A stretch of DNA of 6,718 nt, taken from assembly GCA_031119155.1 (NCBI GenBank), contig JAVHYH010000177.1, positions 1 through 6,718 on the forward strand, read 5' to 3'. Below are positions 1 through 5,922 of this stretch, in pieces; the first letter of the stretch is position 1; every line of letters begins with the position of its first letter. Below the pieces are notes generated by a model. The model did not search any database, was not told the DNA's origin, and saw only the letters and a list, made by a program, of their open reading frames with translations. This DNA is from Brevundimonas sp. (lineage in GTDB: Bacteria > Pseudomonadota > Alphaproteobacteria > Caulobacterales > Caulobacteraceae). The translations under genes and the position numbers were made by a program.

Positions 1-617
1 GTCAGGGGGCGGTGCACGGCCTGCCGGACGTGCAGGCCATCGGCTGCGACTTCTATGCCTTCACCGGGCACAAGCTGTACGGCCCGACCGGTATCGGCGC
101 CCTGTACGGCACGACCGCTGCACTGGAGGCCCTGCCGCCCTATCAGGGCGGGGGCGAGATGATCGAGACGGTGGAGCTTGATCGGGTCACATACGCGAAG
201 CCGCCGCACCGGTTCGAGGCGGGCACGCCGCCGATCCTGGAGGCGATCGGTCTGGGCGCGGCCATCGAATGGCTGAACCAGTACGACCGCGCCGCCATCG
301 ACGCCCATGAGCGGGCTCTCTACGAGCACGCTCGCGCGCGGCTGGACGGCGTGAACTGGCTGAAGGTGATCGGCGAGGCGGAAGGGAAGGGCGCGATCCT
401 GACCTTCACCGTCGAGGGCGCCCACGCCCATGACATCGCGCAGGTGATGGACCGTTACGGCGTCGCCGTGCGGGCCGGACTGCACTGCGCCGAGCCGCTG
501 GCCAAACGATTTGGCCTGACGTCGAGCGCACGGGCCAGCTTCGCCCTATATAATACGACCGAGGACGCGGACGCCTTCGCCGACGCCCTCATCAAGGCCC
601 GTGAGTTCTTTGCATGA
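1..617 (+). CDS. sufS: Cysteine desulfurase SufS, C-terminal half (5' truncated by window edge)
   Basis: This PLP enzyme takes sulfur from cysteine as an enzyme-bound persulfide and supplies it to the cytosolic SUF Fe-S cluster machinery. The reading frame is open from the left edge (first full codon at 3), so about half of a roughly 400-residue family member is missing. The GTG at 12 is internal and is not the start. The PLP-lysine motif FTGHKLYGPTG is visible, with Lys encoded at 72-74. The mobile catalytic cysteine sits in RAGLHCAEPL (codon 486-488), matching the R-x-G-x-x-C-A-x-P pattern of group II (SufS-type) desulfurases. The ARASFALYNT block near the end is also typical of the family. 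The stop overlaps the next start by 4 nt (ATGA), indicating translational coupling to the SufT-like gene. The following DUF59 and A-type carrier genes support SufS over other class V aminotransferase-fold enzymes. Confidence 0.95.
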   Translation, partial: QGAVHGLPDVQAIGCDFYAFTGHKLYGPTGIGALYGTTAALEALPPYQGGGEMIETVELDRVTYAKPPHRFEAGTPPILEAIGLGAAIEWLNQYDRAAIDAHERALYEHARARLDGVNWLKVIGEAEGKGAILTFTVEGAHAHDIAQVMDRYGVAVRAGLHCAEPLAKRFGLTSSARASFALYNTTEDADAFADALIKAREFFA

Positions 618-1015
618 CCGACCAGACAACCCCTGCTGAAGCTCCTGCCGTCGAGGACGACGGCGGCCGTGCGGCTGCGGTCGAGTCCGGCAAGATCAGC
701 CAGCAGGAGCTGGATCACCTGACCGACGGCATCATCGAGGCGCTGAAGTCGGTGTACGACCCGGAAATCCCGGTCGACATCTATGAGCTGGGCCTGATCT
801 ACAAGGTCGATCTGTCCGACGAGCGGGATGTGGCGGTCGAGATGACCCTGACCGCGCCGGGCTGCCCGGTGGCCGGCGAAATGCCGATCTGGGTCGAGCA
901 GGCGGTGATGAAGGTCGAGGGCATCCGCTCGGCCCGCGCCGAGATCGTGTTCGACCCGCCGTGGGATCCCTCCAAGATGAGCGACGAGGCCAAGCTCGCG
1001 CTCAACATGTTCTGA
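614..1015 (+). CDS. sufT: SUF-associated Fe-S assembly protein, SufT/DUF59 (MIP18) family
   Basis: This is a 133-residue cytosolic protein of the MIP18/DUF59 family, whose SUF-linked members act in Fe-S cluster maturation or delivery; the exact biochemical step is less settled than for other Suf proteins. The conserved DPEIPVDIYELGLIY block lies at about residues 49-63. The TLTAPGCPVAGEMP block carries the conserved cysteine at residue 84. The ending FDPPWDPSKMSDEAK is typical of the SUF-associated subgroup. The first 28 residues or so are acidic and alanine-rich and look like a disordered extension before the domain. The ATG overlaps the sufS stop by 4 nt with no strong Shine-Dalgarno sequence, so translation is probably coupled. 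Its place between SufS and an A-type carrier is the usual alphaproteobacterial order. The family call is firm; the symbol sufT follows current usage for this context. Confidence 0.92.
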   Translation: MTDQTTPAEAPAVEDDGGRAAAVESGKISQQELDHLTDGIIEALKSVYDPEIPVDIYELGLIYKVDLSDERDVAVEMTLTAPGCPVAGEMPIWVEQAVMKVEGIRSARAEIVFDPPWDPSKMSDEAKLALNMF

Positions 1016-1024
1016 GGCCCGGCC

Positions 1025-1408
1025 ATGAGCGAACTTCAGACCACCGCCCGTCCGCGCCGCCCGCGCCCCGCGATCGTCACCCTGACGGACGCCGCCGCCG
1101 CGCGCGTGATCGAACTGACCGCCGACAAGCCGGTGAAGGGCCTGAAGGTCGGGATCAAGAACGGCGGCTGCGCCGGACAGGAATACACCTTCGGCTTCGC
1201 CGAGGAGGTCGGTCCGCTGGACGAGGTGGTGACCGACAAGGGCGCCACCGTGGTCATCGACGGCAAGGCGGTGCTGTATCTGATCGGCACCCAGATCGAT
1301 TTCGAGACGACCAAGCTGGCCTCGAAATTCGTCTTCCGGAACCCCAACGAGACCGACGCCTGCGGTTGTGGCGAGAGCGTCACCATCGTTCCCCTGAAGG
1401 CCGACTGA
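1025..1408 (+). CDS. sufA: A-type iron-sulfur carrier, SufA/IscA/HesB family
   Basis: This 127-residue protein of the HesB/IscA/SufA family binds and transfers Fe-S clusters to apoproteins in the cytosol. The three ligand cysteines are all present: Cys49 in NGGCAGQEY, and Cys113 and Cys115 in the C-terminal CGCGES motif. Length is close to the usual 105-125, with a short basic Arg/Pro-rich leader (residues 8-14) before the domain. The gap from the previous stop is 9 nt, and a GAGG at 1014-1017, overlapping that stop, lies 7 nt from the ATG as a good ribosome binding site. The neighbours favour the name SufA over IscA or ErpA, but sequence alone does not separate these subfamilies cleanly. The stop is followed after a single base by metN. 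Confidence 0.93.
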   Translation: MSELQTTARPRRPRPAIVTLTDAAAARVIELTADKPVKGLKVGIKNGGCAGQEYTFGFAEEVGPLDEVVTDKGATVVIDGKAVLYLIGTQIDFETTKLASKFVFRNPNETDACGCGESVTIVPLKAD

Positions 1409-1409
1409 C

Positions 1410-2399
1410 ATGATCCGCCTTGAGGGGGTGACCCGGCGCTATCGCAGCGTGGCGGGCGAGCGCGTGGCGCTGGACAGCGCGGACCTGCACGTTGCAAAGG
1501 GCGAGGTCTTCGGCGTGGTCGGTCGCTCGGGCGCGGGGAAGTCGACCCTGATCCGCACCATCAACCGTCTGGAGACGCCGGACGCCGGCAAGGTGTTCGT
1601 GGACGGGCAGGAGATCACCGCCCTGAACCCGACCGAGCTGCGCGCCGCGCGTCGCCGGATCGGCATGATCTTCCAGCATTTCAACTTGCTGAACGCCAAG
1701 ACCATCTTCGACAACGTGGCCTTCCCGCTGCGGCTGGAAGGACGGCCCGAGGCCGAGGTGAAAACGCGCGTGGCCGAGCTGCTGGAGCGGCTGGGCCTGT
1801 CGGAGCATGCGAACAAGCATCCGGCCCAGCTGTCGGGCGGGCAGAAGCAGCGGGTGGGCATCGCGCGGGCGCTGGCCTGCGGGCCTTCGGTCCTGCTGTG
1901 CGACGAGGCGACCAGCGCGCTCGACCCGGAGACGACCGAGGACATCCTGACCCTGCTGGATCAGCTGAACCGCGAGCTGGGTCTGACCATCGTGCTGATC
2001 ACCCACCAGATGGAGGTGGTGCGCCGGGTTTGCGACCGCGTGGCGGTGCTGAAGGACGGCAAGATCGTCGAGCAAGGCGCGACGGCTGACGTCTTCCTGC
2101 ATCCGCAACATCCGGTGACCCAGGCCATGCTGGCCGAGGGTGAGGAGACGTTCGACGCCTCGGTGGTGCCGGCGGGCGCGAAGCTGGCCAAGCTGACCTT
2201 CCGCGGCGCCGCGACCTATGAGCCCGAGCTGAGCCGCGTCGCGCGGTCGGTGGGGGTGGACTATTCGATCCTGTCGGGCCGCATCAGCCGGATCCGGGGC
2301 GAGCCTTATGGCCAACTGACCGTGGCCTTCACCGGCGGCGACGCTGAGGCCGCTGTGGCGCAACTGACCACGCGTGGCGTGCGGGTGGAGGCGGTCTGA
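1410..2399 (+). CDS. metN: Methionine ABC transporter ATP-binding protein MetN
   Basis: This ATPase subunit powers the MetNIQ importer for methionine at the inner face of the cytoplasmic membrane. All nucleotide-binding motifs are intact: Walker A GRSGAGKST (38-46), Q-loop Gln89, signature LSGGQ (141-145), Walker B with Asp165-Glu166 in LLCDEATSALD, and switch His199. After the ATPase core (about 1-240) comes a domain at about 250-329 that fits the NIL/ACT-like regulatory domain. In characterised MetN proteins this domain binds methionine and shuts the transporter down (trans-inhibition), which separates MetN from other small-molecule ABC ATPases. The 329 residues are near the usual 340. The ATG lies only 1 nt after the sufA stop, with a modest GAAGG at 1396-1400 upstream. 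No promoter or methionine riboswitch can fit in that gap. Confidence 0.94.
   Translation: MIRLEGVTRRYRSVAGERVALDSADLHVAKGEVFGVVGRSGAGKSTLIRTINRLETPDAGKVFVDGQEITALNPTELRAARRRIGMIFQHFNLLNAKTIFDNVAFPLRLEGRPEAEVKTRVAELLERLGLSEHANKHPAQLSGGQKQRVGIARALACGPSVLLCDEATSALDPETTEDILTLLDQLNRELGLTIVLITHQMEVVRRVCDRVAVLKDGKIVEQGATADVFLHPQHPVTQAMLAEGEETFDASVVPAGAKLAKLTFRGAATYEPELSRVARSVGVDYSILSGRISRIRGEPYGQLTVAFTGGDAEAAVAQLTTRGVRVEAV
2387..2391 (+). promoter_or_regulatory. Ribosome binding site of metI inside the end of metN
   Basis: GGAGG lies 7 nt before the metI ATG, inside the last codons of metN. It is the strongest Shine-Dalgarno sequence in this operon. It sits beside the TGATG stop/start overlap, so metI can be translated both by re-initiation and independently. 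Confidence 0.7.
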
Positions 2400-3055
2400 T
2401 GTTCGACAATGTGGACTGGGCCGAGATCGCCCGCGCCTCGCTGGACACCCTGCTGATGCTGGGCGGGTCGCTGGTGCTGACGGTGGTGCTGGGCGTGCCG
2501 CTGGGCGTGCTGCTGTACCTGTCGGGCAAGGGGCGGCTGGCCGCCAACCCGGTGCTGAACGCCGTGCTGTCCTTCGTGGTCAATGTTCTGCGCTCGGTGC
2601 CCTTCATCATCCTGCTGATCGTCATGCTGCCGGTGACGGTGCTGCTGGTCGGGACGTCGCTGGGCGTGGCCGGCGCCATCCCGCCGCTGGTCGTCGGCGC
2701 GGCGCCCTTCTATGCGCGACTGGTCGAGACGGCCCTGCGCGAGGTGGACAAGGGCGTGGTCGAGGCGACGCAGGCGATGGGCGGCTCGACCTTCCAGATC
2801 GTCACCCGCGCCCTGCTGCCCGAGGCCCTGCCGGGCGTCATCGCCGGGGCCACGGTCACCGCCATCGCCCTTGTCAGCTACACGGCCATGGCCGGCGTCG
2901 TCGGGGCCGGTGGTCTGGGCGACCTGGCCGTGCGTTTCGGCTATCAGCGCTTCCAGACGGACGTCATGGTCGTGACCGTCGTCCTGCTGCTGGTGCTGGT
3001 TCAAATCCTTCAGATGATCGGCGACCGTCTGGTCACCGCCGTCTCCCACCGCTGA
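2399..3055 (+). CDS. metI: Methionine ABC transporter permease MetI
   Basis: This integral inner-membrane subunit forms the methionine channel as a dimer and docks on MetN. The 218-residue length and about five hydrophobic segments (roughly 17-41, 52-83, 86-105, 148-170, 188-208) match the small MetI-type permeases. The cytoplasmic coupling (EAA) loop is clear: EATQAMGGS starts at residue 122 and continues to the P-E-A-L-P-G run at 141-146, the part that contacts the ATPase. The conserved region around SYTAMAGVVGAGGLGDLA (160-177) is also typical of the family. The start overlaps the metN stop by one base (TGATG). The metQ frame stays open across the whole of metI, but that is a GC-rich shadow; metI itself shows the membrane protein. 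Confidence 0.94.
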   Translation: MFDNVDWAEIARASLDTLLMLGGSLVLTVVLGVPLGVLLYLSGKGRLAANPVLNAVLSFVVNVLRSVPFIILLIVMLPVTVLLVGTSLGVAGAIPPLVVGAAPFYARLVETALREVDKGVVEATQAMGGSTFQIVTRALLPEALPGVIAGATVTAIALVSYTAMAGVVGAGGLGDLAVRFGYQRFQTDVMVVTVVLLLVLVQILQMIGDRLVTAVSHR

Positions 3056-3066
3056 TCGCTCCCCCG

Positions 3067-3071
3067 AAAGG
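3067..3071 (+). promoter_or_regulatory. Ribosome binding site that fixes the metQ start
   Basis: AAAGG lies 7 nt before the ATG at 3079. The metQ frame is open for another 235 codons upstream through metI. This site, together with the lipoprotein signal that begins exactly at 3079, decides the true start. Confidence 0.65.
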
Positions 3072-3078
3072 CAAGCTC

Positions 3079-3882
3079 ATGATCCGTCGTTCGCTCCTGC
3101 TCTCCGCCGCCGCCGTCCTGACGCTCGCTGCCTGTGGCGCGGGTGGTGAGAAGGCCGGGGAGGGCGGCGCCCTGATCGTCGGCGCGACCGCCGTGCCGCA
3201 CGCCGAGATCCTGGAGGTCGTGAAGCCGATCCTCGCCGCCGAGGGCGTGCCGATCGAGATCAAGGTGTTCAACGACTACGTCCAGCCGAACACCCAACTG
3301 GCCGAGCGCCGGCTGGACGTGAACTATTTCCAGACCAAGCCCTATCTGGACGAGTTCAACGCCGCGCGCGGCACCGGCCTGATCACGGTGGCGGGCGTGC
3401 ACGTCGAGCCGCTGGGCCTGTATTCGAGGAAGCATACGGCGCTGGCGGCCCTGCCGAACGGGGCGCAGATCGTGCTGCCGAACGATGCGTCCAACACCGG
3501 GCGTTCGTTGCTGCTGCTGCAGGCTGCGGGGCTGATCACCCTGCGCGACGGGCAGAACCCGCTGCAGACGGTGCGTGACATCACCGGCAACCCGAAGGGC
3601 TTCGTCTTCCGCGAAGTCGAGGCGGCCACCATCCCGCGCATCCTGCCGCAGGTGGACGGGGCGGTGATCAACACCAACTACGCCCTCGACGCCGGCCTGA
3701 AGCCGCGCACCGACGCCCTGACGCTGGAAGGCGCCGACAGCCCCTACATCAACTATCTGGTGGCGCGTCCGGATAACCAGAACGACCCGCGCGTCCAGGC
3801 GCTGGCCCGCGCCCTGCGCAGCCAGCCGGTCAAGGACTTCATCGCCCAGCGGTATGAGGGGGCGGTGATTCCGGCTGCCTAG
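3079..3882 (+). CDS. metQ: Methionine-binding lipoprotein MetQ (MetQ/NlpA family)
   Basis: This substrate-binding component captures methionine outside the inner membrane and hands it to MetI. It has 267 residues, the usual family size. The lipoprotein signal is MIRRSLLLSAAAVLTLAAC, with lipobox LAAC and predicted lipidated Cys19. Family landmarks follow in order: FNDYVQPN (64-71), VNYFQTKPYL (81-90), HVEPLGLYS (108-116), PNDASNTGRS (134-143, with Arg142 likely contacting the ligand carboxylate) and INTNYALDAGL (197-207). In most homologues I remember, the Q-x-K/V-P-Y motif has His where this protein has Thr86. Specificity for methionine is inferred from family and from the neighbouring NIL-domain MetN. 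The TAG stop lies inside the first copy of a tandem/inverted repeat. Confidence 0.93.
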   Translation: MIRRSLLLSAAAVLTLAACGAGGEKAGEGGALIVGATAVPHAEILEVVKPILAAEGVPIEIKVFNDYVQPNTQLAERRLDVNYFQTKPYLDEFNAARGTGLITVAGVHVEPLGLYSRKHTALAALPNGAQIVLPNDASNTGRSLLLLQAAGLITLRDGQNPLQTVRDITGNPKGFVFREVEAATIPRILPQVDGAVINTNYALDAGLKPRTDALTLEGADSPYINYLVARPDNQNDPRVQALARALRSQPVKDFIAQRYEGAVIPAA

Positions 3883-3946
3883 GTTTCAGGTGCTAGGTTT
3901 CAGGTGTCAGGGGGCGTGCCCCTTGGACCTGAAACCTGGAACCTAG
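3879..3946. repeat. Tandem plus inverted repeat between convergent genes, containing both stop codons
   Basis: CTAGGTTTCAGGTG occurs as two perfect adjacent copies (3879-3892 and 3893-3906). The right side carries the inverted form: ACCTGAAACC at 3927-3936 is the exact complement of GGTTTCAGGT at 3896-3905 (10 bp). AACCTAG at 3940-3946 complements CTAGGTT at 3879-3885 (7 bp). Inside, AGGGG at 3909-3913 pairs with CCCCT at 3919-3923 around a 5-nt loop. RNA from either strand could therefore fold into a long imperfect hairpin. The metQ TAG (3880-3882) and the acyltransferase TAG (3943-3945 on the other strand) both fall in the outer arms. There is no T-tract after the stem on either strand, so it is not a textbook intrinsic terminator. 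It may still end convergent transcripts or protect their 3' ends. It resembles a REP-like intergenic element. Confidence 0.85.
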
Positions 3947-4719
3947 CCCCTCGCTTCAGCTTTCCGCACCTCATCCGGCGTCGGCACCTGCACGGCGGGC
4001 GTCACCGGATTGCCCGTGGCCTCGGCGATCAGTTCGGCGGTCCGGCCTTCGACGGCGGCTTCGAGGCGGGCGAGGAACTCGTCCTTGGGCAGGCCGACGG
4101 GGATGGGGGCGAGGAACTCCAGCGTGGCGGTGCCGGGGTGCTTCTCGAAGGCTTCCTGCGGCCAGAACAGGCCGAGGTTGGTGGCCAGCGGCACGACCGG
4201 CATGTTGAAGTCGCGGTACATGTGCCAGACGCCCGAGCGATAACGGAATTTCTCGCCGACCCTGGCCAGATTGCCCTCGGGGTAGATGAGGATCTTGCGG
4301 CCCTCGGCATGGGCGTCGGCGGCGCGGTGCTTCAGGGCCTCGCGGGCGGCGCGACCGCCGCAGTTGTTCACCACGATGGCCCCCAGCTTGCGCAGGACCG
4401 TGCCCAGCAGCGGAAACTTCTCCAGATGGTCGCCGGTGACGAAGGCGAGGTCATGGAACCGGTCGTAGGTGGCGAAGCCGTCGCCCCAGCTCTGGTGCTT
4501 CGACGCGATGATGAAGGCGCCCATCGGCAGGCGGTCCTCGCCCCGATACTGGATGCGGATGCCCGCCAGCACGCGCATGGCCTGCACCATGCGCCGGACA
4601 TAGCGGCGGATGATCCAGCCGGTGGCCTTGCGGCCCGGCGCCAGGGCGGCCACGCAGGCCGCCAGGGTGTAGAGGATGGACAGCGACCAGTAGGCGATCG
4701 CGAAGGCGAAACTGCGCAT
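3943..4719 (-). CDS. 1-acyl-glycerol-3-phosphate acyltransferase-like protein (PlsC/LPLAT family)
   Basis: This 258-residue membrane-associated acyltransferase probably adds a fatty acyl chain to a lysophospholipid such as lysophosphatidic acid in phospholipid synthesis. One hydrophobic N-terminal segment (about 5-28) precedes the catalytic domain. The catalytic HX4D motif is His75 to Asp80 in SKHQSWGD. Motif II lies around KFPLLGTVLRKLGAI (101-115). Motif III reads YPEGN (146-150) where the family usually has FPEGTR. Motif IV is VVPLAT (175-180). The altered motif III means the acceptor could differ from lysophosphatidate, so no plsC symbol is given. The ATG at 4719 starts the hydrophobic segment but has no clear Shine-Dalgarno sequence. 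It lies 38 nt downstream of the GGDEF gene on the same strand, probably in one operon. Its stop lies in the palindromic repeat. Confidence 0.88.
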   Translation of the reverse strand: MRSFAFAIAYWSLSILYTLAACVAALAPGRKATGWIIRRYVRRMVQAMRVLAGIRIQYRGEDRLPMGAFIIASKHQSWGDGFATYDRFHDLAFVTGDHLEKFPLLGTVLRKLGAIVVNNCGGRAAREALKHRAADAHAEGRKILIYPEGNLARVGEKFRYRSGVWHMYRDFNMPVVPLATNLGLFWPQEAFEKHPGTATLEFLAPIPVGLPKDEFLARLEAAVEGRTAELIAEATGNPVTPAVQVPTPDEVRKAEARG

Positions 4720-4730
4720 TACCGGACTAT

Positions 4731-4747
4731 GCCCGGTTTCGCCGGGC
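4731..4747 (-). other. Short GC hairpin between the GGDEF gene and the acyltransferase gene
   Basis: GCCCGG (4731-4736) and CCGGGC (4742-4747) form a perfect 6-bp stem with a 5-nt loop, which reads CGAAA on the transcribed strand. It lies after the GGDEF stop and 11 nt before the acyltransferase ATG. No T-tract follows. It could attenuate read-through, shield an RNA end, or limit access to the downstream start. Confidence 0.4.
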
Positions 4748-4757
4748 CGCCAAGGGC

Positions 4758-5831
<1,074 letters not shown>

Positions 5832-5838
5832 GCATCGA

Positions 5839-5846
5839 CCCCTTCT
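5839..5846 (-). promoter_or_regulatory. Ribosome binding site supporting the 5831 start of the GGDEF gene
   Basis: On the minus strand AGAAGGGG ends 7 nt before the ATG at 5831, an ideal spacing, and favours this start. The internal ATG at 5813 is also preceded by a purine-rich run (GGGGGAAGAA), so a form six residues shorter is possible. Confidence 0.55.
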
Positions 5847-5880
5847 GACCGACGCAGGGCGGGACGATAGAACGGGGGTA

Positions 5881-5896
5881 GGTAACGGGGGGTTAA
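5881..5896 (-). promoter_or_regulatory. Candidate CtrA-like binding site upstream of the GGDEF gene
   Basis: On the minus strand the sequence reads TTAA, then seven bases (CCCCCCG), then TTACC. The CtrA full-site consensus in Caulobacter is TTAA-N7-TTAA(C), so spacing is exact with one mismatch in the second half. It lies about 50-65 nt before the ATG, a reasonable position for a promoter-overlapping activator or repressor site. I see no convincing -10 element. The call assumes a Caulobacterales host. Confidence 0.4.
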
Positions 5897-5897
5897 G

Positions 5898-5916
5898 CGG
5901 GGCCTTTCGGGCCCCG
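5898..5916 (-). terminator. GC-rich hairpin downstream of the helicase gene, possible weak terminator
   Basis: CGGGGCC (5898-5904) pairs perfectly with GGCCCCG (5910-5916) around a 5-nt loop, starting 6 nt after the helicase stop. On the transcribed minus strand the run of five T lies before the stem, and only CTTAACC follows it, so the canonical U-tract is missing. Its place directly after the helicase gene and before the next promoter region is the main reason to propose transcript termination or 3'-end stabilisation. Confidence 0.45.
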
Positions 5917-5922
5917 AAAAAC

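Noticed and set aside
1409..1409. SAM or methionine riboswitch ahead of metN.
   Set aside because: Only one base separates sufA from metN and I saw no leader structure that could fit outside coding sequence.
455..1411. Long minus-strand open frame opposite sufS, sufT and sufA.
   Set aside because: The translation is His/Arg/Leu-rich low-complexity shadow with no domain. The opposite strand carries three clear family proteins.
1380..2363. Long minus-strand open frame opposite metN.
   Set aside because: It is a GC-rich antisense shadow of an ATPase with all motifs intact; no recognisable domain.
2306..3049. Minus-strand open frame opposite metI, rich in His, Gln and Asp.
   Set aside because: Its composition follows from antisense reading of hydrophobic Leu/Val codons; no domain or start signal.
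2374..3078. Upstream extension of the metQ frame through all of metI (about 235 extra codons).
   Set aside because: The extension reads as Arg/Gly/Ala-rich shadow of metI. A proper ribosome binding site and a lipoprotein signal with lipobox begin at 3079, so the true start is there.
3867..3871. GATTC (GANTC, CcrM methylation site) near the end of metQ.
   Set aside because: A single site inside coding sequence is expected by chance and is not at a promoter.
3879..3946. Classical bidirectional rho-independent terminator.
   Set aside because: Neither strand has a T-run after the stem, so it is listed as a repeat with possible 3'-end function.
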